The position numbers and the translations under genes were made by a program. Under the pieces are notes generated by a model. It did no database searches. It saw nothing but the letters and a program-made list of their open reading frames with translations, and was not told where the DNA came from. From a virus, in IMG/VR virus record IMGVR_UViG_3300020182_000022, positions 1 to 64,000 of that record: DNA of 64,000 nucleotides. One strand, given 5' to 3'. Below, piece by piece: positions 47,041 to 54,973 of this stretch (position 1 is the first letter of the stretch; every line of letters starts with the position of its first letter).

Positions 47041-47470
47041 CGTCTTTGCTGATATCTTCTATAATCTTACTAATCTTTGATGTATCTGCACCTACTGTAG
47101 TTTTCTGTGCTGTGGTCACATCAACGTATACCGAGTTTGACTTTCCACATACCTCACAATCAAAACTATTGTCGTCATCGAATCTTACTGGTATGAAAGC
47201 TGAGGCGTTACAATGTGCGCAAGTAACATCAGTACCTTGCATCGCGTACAACTCTAAACGCTTGGTCTCTTCGTTCATCATTCTGCTCTCCAATAGGAAC
47301 CTAGCAATCGACTTCCAAACATAAGAAACAACAAACTGAATGCAAACTAGGGCAGTGAATGTCTCTATAACACCGGCACCAGTGAAGTAATTAATGATCG
47401 AGGTGAGTATACCAGCGATTATTAATGTCTTGCCTAGAGATGTTAGTATTTGTTTGAGTATATCAAGCAT
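47030..47470 (-). CDS. membrane protein with C-terminal zinc-ribbon, 146 aa
   Basis: Two hydrophobic helices near the N-terminus (GKTLIIAGILTSIINYFTG and VIETFTALVCIQFVVSYVW) predict a membrane hairpin. A charged helix follows, then a Cys4 zinc-ribbon (CAHC...CEVC, residues ~95-125) and an acidic tail. The start is set at ATG 47470, where it overlaps the upstream stop by eight bases (ATGCTTGA), rather than at 47497. A late membrane-plus-zinc protein could act in lysis, envelope association or head assembly at the membrane. None can be chosen from sequence. Confidence 0.55.
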   Translation of the reverse strand: MLDILKQILTSLGKTLIIAGILTSIINYFTGAGVIETFTALVCIQFVVSYVWKSIARFLLESRMMNEETKRLELYAMQGTDVTCAHCNASAFIPVRFDDDNSFDCEVCGKSNSVYVDVTTAQKTTVGADTSKISKIIEDISKDDES

Positions 47471-47897
47471 GATCTTCTGGTACAGATGTACCAACACTCA
47501 AACCGTCAATATCGCTAGAGACGGATTTAATTGCTTGTGCAATTGTGGATAATTTCTTGTGTATCTTTTTCACTGTTTTAATAGCCCTTTCATTATCCTT
47601 AATTATAGAGTGTTTTGCAGATTGTGCAACTTTATCTTTCACTTGGAGAGTATCAACATACAACTTTCCGAGTTGATCACTTAGACCATCCTGGAGAGGG
47701 TATGGAAGTCGGTTTGGTGCTTTTCCCATTTCATTCTCCCAATCACCGGCTTGTTTTATGAGATCTAACAACGTAACTTTTCCAGGTTTATGTGTCATGG
47801 CCGCTTGACCAGCTCCACCACCTACACCTAGATAGTTATTTGATCCGATATTCATATCTTCGAATATAGTCTTCTTTTTACCTTTTTCTTTACTCAT
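47463..47897 (-). CDS. hypothetical late protein, 144 aa
   Basis: First gene of the five-gene minus-strand late operon. The N-terminus is basic (MSKEKGKKKTIFED), the middle contains Gly-rich GVGGGAGQAA and a PNRLPYPLQDGLSDQLGKLY segment, and the rest is helical and Lys-rich (SIIKDNERAIKTVKKIHKKL). It is not recognised. Late octamer TATAAGTA lies nine bases before the ATG. Confidence 0.55.
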   Translation of the reverse strand: MSKEKGKKKTIFEDMNIGSNNYLGVGGGAGQAAMTHKPGKVTLLDLIKQAGDWENEMGKAPNRLPYPLQDGLSDQLGKLYVDTLQVKDKVAQSAKHSIIKDNERAIKTVKKIHKKLSTIAQAIKSVSSDIDGLSVGTSVPEDHA

Positions 47898-47906
47898 ACC
47901 TGTAAA

Positions 47907-47914
47907 TACTTATA
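47907..47914 (-). promoter_or_regulatory. late promoter TATAAGTA
   Basis: Late-type octamer nine bases before the ATG at 47897, back-to-back with the plus-strand TATAAATA at 47922 (seven bases between them). Confidence 0.65.
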
Positions 47915-47921
47915 CAACCTG

Positions 47922-47929
47922 TATAAATA
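47922..47929 (+). promoter_or_regulatory. late promoter TATAAATA
   Basis: Exact late consensus nine bases before the ATG at 47939. Confidence 0.8.
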
Positions 47930-47938
47930 ATTAAAGCT

Positions 47939-48388
47939 ATGAACCTATTTGAAAAGAAATTCCTCAACATTTTACATGAAGCACCAGGAGATGCCGTTGA
48001 TCCAGCCGCGGCAGTAGACGTACCAGCAGAAGCAGAAGCAGCAGCAGTTGCTGATACAATGGAGCCGGCGACTGATCCAGCAGAACTAGCAGTACCTGAC
48101 AATCCTGAACTAGCGTTAAAGAAACAGCAATCAGAGCGTACCATATCCACCATCCAGACTTGGATCGGAGAAGTTGAGGGGTTTATTGATTATCTTAACG
48201 GTACGGATGAAGGTTCAATTAACTTCACTCTCAATAGTGCAGATTGTGACAGCTTGATAACTGATATCCAGCGAAGTGAGAGTAAGAAGATTTCTAGATT
48301 GGCTCAAGACCTATCAAGTTTAGGTGAGTCTCTCAAGCAATACCTGTTGCTAGCTAGAAGGAAAGAATCTAATTCAGATTCTATCTAA
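47939..48388 (+). CDS. late protein with capsid-targeting-like N-terminus, 149 aa
   Basis: The N-terminus MNLFEKKFLNILHE|A has the length and ending (L-x-E|A) of T4 internal-protein capsid-targeting sequences cut by gp21, and shares its LFEKxF core with the 130-aa protein at 44902. An Ala/Asp/Glu/Pro-rich low-complexity region follows (residues ~15-55). The C-terminal ~90-residue helical domain includes TIQTWIGEVEGFIDYLNGT and RLAQDLSSLGESLKQYLLL. It is probably a head-internal or prohead-core protein, but this is inferred only from the N-terminus and late expression. Confidence 0.6.
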   Translation: MNLFEKKFLNILHEAPGDAVDPAAAVDVPAEAEAAAVADTMEPATDPAELAVPDNPELALKKQQSERTISTIQTWIGEVEGFIDYLNGTDEGSINFTLNSADCDSLITDIQRSESKKISRLAQDLSSLGESLKQYLLLARRKESNSDSI

Positions 48389-49400
48389 TCTGCTTTATTT
48401 TTACCAAGCCTCTCAAACCACAGTAAGTGTTGTCGAGTATAAACTGCTCAGATATATGATCCAACTTGAAATGTACACACATTTCGTTAATATCCTTGAA
48501 TCTCGTTCCAATATCCTTGGGCCATATGAACACACATGATCCAGCTGTAAGTAATGCCTCCGATTTGAGCCGGCTAGCCTGATCATCCCATTGACTGTCA
48601 AGTACCCATACAGATTGCATTAGAAACAGTCTGTCTATTTGAGCTTTTTGTTTTGATGTTAAACTTTCTTTCGATCTCTCTTGAATACCAGCAACAGCAA
48701 CAGAGTTCTTGATGAAAAATGAATCTATAGGACCTTCTGTGATGAATATGTTATCAGCACTTGACTCTATGTTGTTATAATTGAATAATGTCTTGTCACT
48801 GTTCTGCTTAGATAAGTATTTCGGTCGATCTCTATCTGATTCTAGTAATGTTCTTGATTGATAATGCACACTCCGACCGGATCTATCGTAGAATGGCAAT
48901 ATCAATCGATTTTTATGTACAAAATCTGATAGACTCACAAACAAAGCCTTAGGTTTGTTGATCGCAGTGTTCAGACGTCTTGTTACTATTGTATCTATGG
49001 CCTTTCTCACAATATCCTCATCCTTGTAATACATGACCTGTGATCTATCGAATAAATTTATACTATCTTTCGGTAAATCTGGTGTGTCGTACACAGTATC
49101 AGGTGTGGTCTTTGGTATACCATACTCAAAGTCGCATGATTCAATTTGTTGAGCCACTTCCTTGAAGGAAATTTGCTCTACTTCCATCACCCACTTGATA
49201 GGATTACCATACCATCCACAATTGTGACAGCATATCGCCTGATCGTTCGGTATATAATAAGCTCTACGTTTTCTACCCCAACTCTTACCTTCTCTACACA
49301 CAGGACAACCACCGGTATATGTGTTAGTAGATCTCGCATACTTAGGATAACCTGCATGCTGGTAGAACTTTTGTATTACGTACTCTTCTGGTACTATCAT
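48381..49400 (-). CDS. gp61: DNA primase gp61
   Basis: Primase subunit of the T4-type primosome, acting with helicase gp41. It has an N-terminal zinc-binding module (CPVCREGK ... CHNCGWYG, residues ~34-62) and a TOPRIM domain with FITEGPIDSFF and the later WVLDSQWD acidic motif. At 339 aa it equals T4 gp61 (342 aa). Its own early promoter (TCGCCT, 17 bp, TATAAT) ends seven bases before the ATG, so the transcript is predicted to be leaderless. It ends in an eight-base convergent overlap with the late plus-strand gene. Confidence 0.93.
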   Translation of the reverse strand: MIVPEEYVIQKFYQHAGYPKYARSTNTYTGGCPVCREGKSWGRKRRAYYIPNDQAICCHNCGWYGNPIKWVMEVEQISFKEVAQQIESCDFEYGIPKTTPDTVYDTPDLPKDSINLFDRSQVMYYKDEDIVRKAIDTIVTRRLNTAINKPKALFVSLSDFVHKNRLILPFYDRSGRSVHYQSRTLLESDRDRPKYLSKQNSDKTLFNYNNIESSADNIFITEGPIDSFFIKNSVAVAGIQERSKESLTSKQKAQIDRLFLMQSVWVLDSQWDDQASRLKSEALLTAGSCVFIWPKDIGTRFKDINEMCVHFKLDHISEQFILDNTYCGLRGLVKIKQIR

Positions 49401-49407
49401 CTATATG

Positions 49408-49436
49408 ATTATAGGTACTGCGAGCGTATAAGGCGA
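49408..49436 (-). promoter_or_regulatory. early sigma70-type promoter TCGCCT-17-TATAAT
   Basis: -10 box TATAAT at 49408-49413, 17-bp spacer, -35 box TCGCCT at 49431-49436. The -10 is seven bases before the gp61 ATG. Confidence 0.75.
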
Positions 49437-49437
49437 C

Positions 49438-49620
49438 TTATACCTTATCTTCTACACTGACAACACCCTTCATCACAAACCGACCGGAATCAGGACAGAT
49501 CCAGTGAGCTTCCGTATAAACTTGATTTCCGGTTTCTCTTTTAACGATCCGGGGTTTAATTGGAGATCCACTGAAAGGAGAAGGGATTATCTTGGGTTGT
49601 ACTAAAGGCATGTCACTCAT
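49438..49620 (-). CDS. small conserved-looking phage protein, 60 aa
   Basis: Unknown. It has a Pro-rich N-terminus (LVQPKIIPSPFSGSPIKPRI) followed by a short beta unit (EAHWICPDSGRFVMKGVVSV) with a single W-x-CP-x-SG motif. It lies eight bases downstream of the RNase H gene. A late-type octamer AATAAATA (49629-49636) eight bases before the ATG could add late expression. Confidence 0.5.
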   Translation of the reverse strand: MSDMPLVQPKIIPSPFSGSPIKPRIVKRETGNQVYTEAHWICPDSGRFVMKGVVSVEDKV

Positions 49621-49627
49621 TACTCTA

Positions 49628-50548
49628 TTATTTATTAAGACCCAGTGAATTTACAATGTCTGCTAGAGTGTTTGTTACAGCTTGAGGAGCGAATGCTGTT
49701 TGCCACACGTTTATATTGTCTAGAGCAGTGTTGATATTGTATTCAGTACACAGATCACGAAATTCATCCATATCACACTCAAGATCTTGAAGTTCATCGT
49801 ACTGCTTCTCGTACAACTCGACATCCTCTGGATGTTCCTTCGGTCCTTGATTGAGGTCTATCATTCTCAAGTTAGTAAAATACGGCTCGAGAGCATCTGC
49901 ATCAACATTCTCCCTAAGCAGGTCGTCAGTCGGGTATTTGTCTACATACTTGCGTGCGGTCTTGGCTCCACATTTATTGATACCAGGTAAATTGTCTGAC
50001 TTGTCACCTATCATAGATTTGTATCGAAGAAATTGATCTATAGGACAACCGGTATGATACTCAAAGTTGAGTTTATCGATCAACACATCCTTCATAGGGC
50101 TATACACAACGTTATTATCGTCTATCAATTGTAACATATCTTGATCAACACTAACAATCACCTTCAGCTCGCCTGACTTCTTAGACATCCAGGATATCAC
50201 ATCATCTGCTTCAAGCACTCCTGGGTACATATTCTTGACACCTAAAGAGGTTAACAAGCGTGTCGTTAGATCCTCATGCTTGAACACAGCTTCATTCTTC
50301 TTCTTGTCTCTGGTACCTTTGTACTCAACAACTTTAGATGATCGCCGGAAGTTAGTGGATGGGTATATAAGCTTTTTATCCCATACTGAGTATACATTAC
50401 TACAGGAAAACTTCTCAACATACTTTTTAATACTAGTTAAAAATATGTATGCTGGATTGACGTTAGTTCTTACGTTTTCCCCTATCCACACTGCTCGGTG
50501 GAGTAGGTTGCTTGAGTCTATTAATATTGTTTTTGGCTTTAGCTTCAT
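49628..50548 (-). CDS. rnh: RNase H / 5'-3' exonuclease (T4 Rnh-like)
   Basis: FEN-1/T4 RNase H family nuclease that removes RNA primers from Okazaki fragments. N-terminal ILIDSSNLLHRA carries the first metal-binding Asp. VLEADDVISWM and VSVDQDMLQLI supply the middle acidic residues, and MIGDKSDNLPGINKCGAKTA is the helix-hairpin-helix DNA-binding motif with its acidic pair. Length is 306 aa, the same as T4 RNase H. ATG 50548 is chosen over the upstream 50578. It overlaps the upstream 131-aa gene, within the gp32-gp45 early cluster. Confidence 0.9.
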   Translation of the reverse strand: MKLKPKTILIDSSNLLHRAVWIGENVRTNVNPAYIFLTSIKKYVEKFSCSNVYSVWDKKLIYPSTNFRRSSKVVEYKGTRDKKKNEAVFKHEDLTTRLLTSLGVKNMYPGVLEADDVISWMSKKSGELKVIVSVDQDMLQLIDDNNVVYSPMKDVLIDKLNFEYHTGCPIDQFLRYKSMIGDKSDNLPGINKCGAKTARKYVDKYPTDDLLRENVDADALEPYFTNLRMIDLNQGPKEHPEDVELYEKQYDELQDLECDMDEFRDLCTEYNINTALDNINVWQTAFAPQAVTNTLADIVNSLGLNK

Positions 50549-50858
50549 TATATTGTGCACGACAGATGTCATATACATTATACGGTATTTTCTCTAAATG
50601 CTCAACTATTTTGTTTGTAATTCCGGTTTCCCATTTGTCTAGTGGTACTTCGATGTATTTGTTGTCAGGTAAACTCAAGCAATATATATTGTTCTCATCC
50701 TTGTGCATATATACCCAGAACTCTCCACGAAATGTACCTGATGATACCGCAAATATCGAACGCTCCAACGGATCAGCATTCTTGGCGATTTTACGCTTCC
50801 ATAACTCTTTAGCGTAATTGATCACTGATGTTTCTAATGCATCTATGAAGACTGTCAA
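50463..50858 (-). CDS. hypothetical protein, 131 aa
   Basis: Not recognised. A compact alpha/beta domain is suggested by the N-terminal helix (ALETSVINYAKELWKRKIAK), then strands (IFAVSSGTFRGEFWVYMHK, NIYCLSLPDNKYIEVPLDKW), and a basic Pro-rich tail (RLKQPTPPSSVDRGKRKN). It overlaps the sugar-epimerase gene by 50 bases and RNase H by 86, so it is firmly within the early operon. Confidence 0.55.
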   Translation of the reverse strand: MTVFIDALETSVINYAKELWKRKIAKNADPLERSIFAVSSGTFRGEFWVYMHKDENNIYCLSLPDNKYIEVPLDKWETGITNKIVEHLEKIPYNVYDICRAQYNEAKAKNNINRLKQPTPPSSVDRGKRKN

Positions 50859-51681
50859 ATGTGTTGGGTAATCTCAAGTTGTATGATGCCGCTTTACTAT
50901 CATCTAGCACACAATTCGATCTTCCAGTAGCAGTCATCTTTTTCAGTTCTTCATATTCAATGGTTTTCCAGTTAGGGTTTCCAATACCATACTGTTCCAT
51001 TATTTTTGTTATTTCTTGAGTGCTAATTTCCTGCGGGTTCACCACATTGTAAATTCCAGGTTTTAAATTGCTTATATTCTCGTTGATATCTGCCATCATC
51101 AAGAGACAAAAACCGCATAGATCTTCGATATTAGTTAGTGAGTTGACTTTGTTGATTATCTTGTCATACTTACGAAGTTTCATTATGATGTTACGCTCAC
51201 TAGGAGTCTCACAAAATGGCATTCGTATACGGAGAATATATACCGGGGTGTCTCTCAGCATCATCTCACATGCATGTTTGGTCTTGCTGTACCAACTACT
51301 AGATGTGCTCAATAGACCGAAATCCGGTTCATCTTCTTCAGTGTATCTCCTGTCATAACCATCATATATACATCCACTAGAAATATGTATCATTTTAGTA
51401 CCAACATCCTTGCAGACCTTCTGTATATTAACCGGTACGATCACATTATAATACCAAGTATCCTCTCTGTTGGCTTCACAAGCGTCTACGTTGGGTCTCC
51501 CAGTGTAACCGCATGTGTTGATAACATATGCGTACTGAGCTTTCGACATGTGATTAAATAGCGTGCTTCTGTCTGTGTAATCTAGATCTGCTCTAGACAA
51601 TATAGTCACATCATAACATGTACCCATGGCTTTAGCTATATTCTGTCCGACATATCCTTTTCCTAGGATTAATACTTTCAT
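50809..51681 (-). CDS. NAD-dependent epimerase/reductase (extended SDR, RmlD-like)
   Basis: Extended short-chain dehydrogenase of the dTDP-4-dehydrorhamnose reductase / sugar-nucleotide epimerase type. It has an N-terminal Rossmann motif (LILGKGYVGQNIAKAM), the substrate-side SSGCIYDGYDR segment, and the catalytic YSKTK (Y-x-x-x-K). It likely acts on a nucleotide sugar. The product is not determinable. At 290 aa it is standard for the family. It lies in the gp32-RNase H early cluster rather than in a sugar operon. Together with the glycosyltransferase at 57.6 kb it may serve glycosylation of virion or phage DNA, or lipopolysaccharide change. Confidence 0.8.
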   Translation of the reverse strand: MKVLILGKGYVGQNIAKAMGTCYDVTILSRADLDYTDRSTLFNHMSKAQYAYVINTCGYTGRPNVDACEANREDTWYYNVIVPVNIQKVCKDVGTKMIHISSGCIYDGYDRRYTEEDEPDFGLLSTSSSWYSKTKHACEMMLRDTPVYILRIRMPFCETPSERNIIMKLRKYDKIINKVNSLTNIEDLCGFCLLMMADINENISNLKPGIYNVVNPQEISTQEITKIMEQYGIGNPNWKTIEYEELKKMTATGRSNCVLDDSKAASYNLRLPNTFDSLHRCIRNISDQLR

Positions 51682-51689
51682 GAATCTAC

Positions 51690-52064
51690 TTAATACAATG
51701 GTGGTTGTTGAGGTGGAGGGTCAACATACTTCATCAAGAATTTTTGTAACGCTGTGCCTAATGAGTCACTATCCTTGACTGTAGGGGCATTTACTAATGT
51801 TACTGGCTCTCCAGCACATGTGTATCCTAACAACACGAAACAACTTAAATGCTCCTCAATGAAGGAGTTTATAACTGTTATCTGTTTCTGAGATAACCGT
51901 TTTTTCTGAGCATACTCAATCAGATTAGCTTCTAGAGCCTTTTGTATTTTTCTCTTGTACTCATCATCACCTTTTTGCTTGACTGGCTTTGATTTATTCA
52001 CTACCTTCTTCTTTCGAGTGGTTGGCTTTTTTGATTCAGGTGTTTCGTCGTCTTCAGTTGTCAT
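51690..52064 (-). CDS. hypothetical protein, 124 aa
   Basis: Unknown. It has an N-terminal acidic then strongly basic segment (TEDDETPESKKPTTRKKKVV, then NKSKPVKQKG), and a helical domain (AEQKIL-like: ALEANLIEYAQKKRLSQKQI) followed by a conserved-looking CFVLLGYTCAGEPVTLVNAP and LGTALQKFLMKYV. It ends in a Pro-rich PPPQQPPLY tail. The ATG at 52064 is chosen because earlier in-frame starts run into the upstream gene. Its position in the clamp cluster suggests a replication or late-transcription accessory (gp33-like role possible), but there is no homology evidence. Confidence 0.5.
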   Translation of the reverse strand: MTTEDDETPESKKPTTRKKKVVNKSKPVKQKGDDEYKRKIQKALEANLIEYAQKKRLSQKQITVINSFIEEHLSCFVLLGYTCAGEPVTLVNAPTVKDSDSLGTALQKFLMKYVDPPPQQPPLY

Positions 52065-52071
52065 GTGCATA

Positions 52072-52422
52072 TCATTCAACCGGTTTTGCGTACAGACTAT
52101 CGTCCGCAACAATGCCTTTTTTCGATAACAGGTTAATCAGCACCTCCATGCTGTTTGTTTTGAGTGTCAAGTTCTTTTGAAATCGCAATCCACCGTCATT
52201 TACTTCAAATTCAGGTATGTCACCTAATTGCTCTCTATTGACTATACAAGTTATAAATACAGACTCGATACTAGGGTTGATCATGACGGTCCATTTTCTA
52301 GGATCTTCCATGGAATATTTATTCATGATCTCCCACACGATGTATCCGCAATCCTTTAACCTCTTTTTGAAGTATGATAGTGTATGTACTTTGTTCTTCA
52401 TATATAAACAATTATCCGACAT
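52072..52422 (-). CDS. hypothetical protein, 116 aa
   Basis: Unknown small alpha/beta protein (YFKKRLKDCGYIVWEIMNKY, WTVMINPSIESVFITCIVNR, SMEVLINLLSKKGIV). The first ATG overlaps the gp45 stop by eleven bases. An in-frame ATG at 52401 (MKNKVHTL) begins the better-looking core and may be the true start. It is co-transcribed with gp45. Confidence 0.55.
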   Translation of the reverse strand: MSDNCLYMKNKVHTLSYFKKRLKDCGYIVWEIMNKYSMEDPRKWTVMINPSIESVFITCIVNREQLGDIPEFEVNDGGLRFQKNLTLKTNSMEVLINLLSKKGIVADDSLYAKPVE

Positions 52423-53149
52423 ACCCGGAGGATACTACTGTAATCTTGGTATTATCTGTGTCTATCTGAAATAAGAACACGTTTAGTGTTGGATTCACAT
52501 TGACTTTGAGAGAATCAAACCGGATACTACTTATGATACGAATGGTTTCAAAACTCAATGCTAACGGTGCCTCTAGATCATCACCCTTGTATTCGCTGGC
52601 GATTTCTTGAGTGTAACTATCAACATTATGTCGTTGATGATCAGTCAGTGTACCTAATACTTTACCTTCTTCAGTAGAGAAATAAATCTTGTTGGTGTCT
52701 GTCGTGAATGTACTACCTTTCACCAATTGATTGATGCAGTTATCATTAACAGTAAACCGGAATGGAAAGTCAATCTTTTTGATCTTGTTAATATCAACGG
52801 ATGGTGGATCTATGATACCATCTTCTAATAGATGATACTTGAATCCTACGGCACCGGATTTATACTCGATATTATTGTTGTTAAACTTGAGAAATATATC
52901 TTCATCTGGAATACAGGACAATACCTTTATAAGTTTGTTTATATCTGGGATGTTCAGAAATATAGTCTCATCGACTTCGTTATCTTGATCGATCGAGCAG
53001 TTTACAATCAGAGTACCATCGTTTGATGAGCTCAATGTATTGTACTCGTTCTTACGAACTTTAATGACTGTGTTTTCAGTTAACTTTCCTATGGGAGACA
53101 GGAAGTTATTGATAAACCTACTCTTGTTTTTTAGATTGAGTTGTTGCAT
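52412..53149 (-). CDS. gp45: sliding clamp gp45
   Basis: Processivity clamp of the phage replisome and, in T4-like phages, the mobile activator of late transcription. At 245 aa it is close to T4 gp45 (228 aa) and has the two-fold beta-alpha layout of a trimeric clamp (NKSRFINNFLSPIGKLTENT at the start, FPFRFTVNDNCINQLVKGST for the second domain, and a TVVSSGYV C-terminal strand). The neighbourhood (gp32, RNase H, primase) supports the call. It overlaps the 190-aa gene upstream. Because late promoters here are T4-like, this clamp presumably also serves late transcription (inference). Confidence 0.75.
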   Translation of the reverse strand: MQQLNLKNKSRFINNFLSPIGKLTENTVIKVRKNEYNTLSSSNDGTLIVNCSIDQDNEVDETIFLNIPDINKLIKVLSCIPDEDIFLKFNNNNIEYKSGAVGFKYHLLEDGIIDPPSVDINKIKKIDFPFRFTVNDNCINQLVKGSTFTTDTNKIYFSTEEGKVLGTLTDHQRHNVDSYTQEIASEYKGDDLEAPLALSFETIRIISSIRFDSLKVNVNPTLNVFLFQIDTDNTKITVVSSGYVG

Positions 53150-53690
53150 CTATTAATTTTAATGTGATTGATTTCGTGTTCTTTGCGATTTCAGTTGATA
53201 TGATATCTAGAATAGTCGACGGGTCCTTGAACTCACCTTTGATCTTGACAGTATTGATGCTATAACTGATTCCTCTCTTAAACTTCTCTACTTTTTTGTA
53301 ACTCTCAACGACAGCTTCTAGAGCTCTGACCCTTTTCTCTAATTCAGTTGTATATGTGTTGTTTTGATGAGCCGGTACTCCAGCACTCGGAATTGGTGCT
53401 GGAGGTGGTATTGAGTATGCTTGTTGTGGAATGTGTTGAGGTGGTTGATGATTAGTTGGTTGATCGATCACTGCACCATTAGCTGTAGCAATCTTCTGCA
53501 AGGCTAGCTTTGGGTCCATTTGTTTTGCTTGAACACCACCTAGGTTTCTTTTATCAATCTCCCCTAATGCACCATTGACGGTACCAAGTAGACCAGCGAC
53601 TGCCAAGACATCTTCCCTGTCCATAGGGATTGGAGTCTCATGATCACGGCCTTGTTGATATGGATTTGGTTGGTCGTTGTTCTCAGGCAT
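53118..53690 (-). CDS. hypothetical coiled-coil protein, 190 aa
   Basis: Unknown. The first half is Pro/Gln-rich and low in structure (HQPPQHIPQQAYSIPPPAP). A coiled-coil follows (LEKRVRALEAVVESYKKVEK), then a small beta/alpha end domain (SYSINTVKIKGEF, IISTEIAKNTKSITLKLI). It lies between gp32 and gp45, overlapping both genes, so it is a tightly coupled replication-region protein. No T4 counterpart (gp59, gp33 or dda) is recognised. Confidence 0.55.
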   Translation of the reverse strand: MPENNDQPNPYQQGRDHETPIPMDREDVLAVAGLLGTVNGALGEIDKRNLGGVQAKQMDPKLALQKIATANGAVIDQPTNHQPPQHIPQQAYSIPPPAPIPSAGVPAHQNNTYTTELEKRVRALEAVVESYKKVEKFKRGISYSINTVKIKGEFKDPSTILDIISTEIAKNTKSITLKLIDATTQSKKQE

Positions 53691-54564
53691 CGTCTAGACC
53701 GGCAAGTAGTTCTTTCACTTTATCATCTTCCAAAGGATCTTCGTCAGTATCAGATGCAGAAGGAGTATCACCCATTGGAATCTCATCATCGTCATCGTCC
53801 TCAACAGTATTAGCAACTGGAGCAGCTACTGGAGTTGGGGTGGCTACAACTTCATTAGGATCAACACAATGAAAATGCTCGTCAAGCATGGCTTTGAGTT
53901 CTTCATATGTTTTGGTCCTGAAAGTTTCTTTCAAGTCATGACCTCCAGCGTAAATTTCTTTGATTCTAGAATCATCCAGTCCTGGTATTTCAGAAGGAAA
54001 CAAGAACTTACTTGAAACGTAAGTAGGAAAGTCACCTTGCTTGTCACATCGGATCCTGAACGTACATCCTTTGTCAGACAAGTCGAAGATCTTCTCACCA
54101 AACTGATCTGAGTCTTCACCAGTAATACCTTCCATGATAATCTTATGAAGCTGTTTACCAAATCGCAAGATCTTGACAGTGTCGTTATTTTCTGGGTCAG
54201 CAGGATCGTTCACAACATAAACATTAACTAACCAGTTCTCCCGGCGATAAATTGCTTCAGATTTAGCTTTCTCTTCAGCTGTACCACCACGGTATATTTT
54301 CAATCGATGTTCTGCGATTGGATCTCTGTCACCCCAAGTAGTCGGGCTCACTGCAGTCACATATTGACCTGTACTATATGATGTCCAACCGTGGCTGTAG
54401 TAATGATAAAATGTATTGGCTGGGTCCTCGATATCAGGAAGAAATCGTACTTCATACGAGTTACCAGGTTTGGTTCTGAGGATATCAGCAGTCTTGTTTG
54501 AAGACCCTTCTTTAGATAGTGCATCTTTGATGCTAGCGAACATAGATTTTGTAAATGTACTCAT
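53683..54564 (-). CDS. gp32: single-stranded DNA-binding protein gp32, zinc site lost
   Basis: Binds and protects ssDNA and organises the replisome. It has an N-terminal basic cooperativity region, OB core segments (YEVRFLPDIEDPANTF, ENWLVNVYVVNDPADPENND, KILRFGKQLHKII), the FPTYVSSKFLFPSEIP C-terminal core and a highly acidic tail (DDDDDEIPMG...EDPLEDDKVKELL). T4 gp32 binds zinc through one His and three Cys between residues 64 and 90. The equivalent stretch here (YVTAVSPTTWGDRDPIAEHR) has no Cys, so the zinc module is absent. Length is 293 aa against 301. It has its own early promoter with a ~26-base leader, unlike other early genes. Confidence 0.93.
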   Translation of the reverse strand: MSTFTKSMFASIKDALSKEGSSNKTADILRTKPGNSYEVRFLPDIEDPANTFYHYYSHGWTSYSTGQYVTAVSPTTWGDRDPIAEHRLKIYRGGTAEEKAKSEAIYRRENWLVNVYVVNDPADPENNDTVKILRFGKQLHKIIMEGITGEDSDQFGEKIFDLSDKGCTFRIRCDKQGDFPTYVSSKFLFPSEIPGLDDSRIKEIYAGGHDLKETFRTKTYEELKAMLDEHFHCVDPNEVVATPTPVAAPVANTVEDDDDDEIPMGDTPSASDTDEDPLEDDKVKELLAGLDDA

Positions 54565-54597
54565 ATATTATTTGTTTTAGTTATTAGTTGTATAGTT

Positions 54598-54626
54598 ATT
54601 ATATGATCTCATAGAACTATATGCAA
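54598..54626 (-). promoter_or_regulatory. early sigma70-type promoter TTGCAT-17-TATAAT
   Basis: -10 TATAAT at 54598-54603, 17-bp spacer, -35 TTGCAT at 54621-54626. It is 33 bases from the gp32 ATG, the only early promoter here with a real leader, which could allow gp32 autoregulation (inference from T4). Confidence 0.85.
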
Positions 54627-54635
54627 CTTTTAAAA

Positions 54636-54971
54636 TTATTTCTTTGTTTTCAGACTATCCATAAACTCTTTTGTGGTCATTGAGTTGGATTTCTTTTTGT
54701 ATATTCTGTAACATGTTAACGCTTTCATCGTGTTGTAGAATCTTATATCATACTCATACGGCTCTGGATATACCTTGAATGGAGCAGTGAAGAATTCATC
54801 GATATTTATATTATCGAATTTCATGAATAGTTTGGCTAATTTTCTCACGTGTCCGTACTCTGGCTTGGCTTCGAAGTCATCCCATTTTTGCCTTAACTTG
54901 AACGGTTTACCGTTTTTAGAGCGAACGGTAGCTAACCACGTGTTATAAATTCTCTTCTCTAGTGAGGTCAA
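54636..54971 (-). CDS. hypothetical protein, 111 aa
   Basis: Unknown helical protein with the run SKNGKPFKLRQKWDDFEAKP followed by a hydrophobic/aromatic NIDEFFTAPFKVYPEPYEYD segment. It starts with TTG two bases after the stop of the 104-aa gene. It lies directly upstream of gp32, where T4 has gp59 (helicase loader) and gp33. Sequence similarity to either is not visible, so this is only a positional hint. Confidence 0.55.
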   Translation of the reverse strand: MTSLEKRIYNTWLATVRSKNGKPFKLRQKWDDFEAKPEYGHVRKLAKLFMKFDNINIDEFFTAPFKVYPEPYEYDIRFYNTMKALTCYRIYKKKSNSMTTKEFMDSLKTKK

Positions 54972-54973
54972 AG

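Noticed and set aside
53150-53180. Early promoter before gp45 (TAAAAT six bases before the ATG)
   Set aside because: No TTG-type -35 box is found at 17 bp (AAAGAA instead), unlike the six accepted promoters. gp45 overlaps the upstream gene and can be read through from the gp32 promoter.
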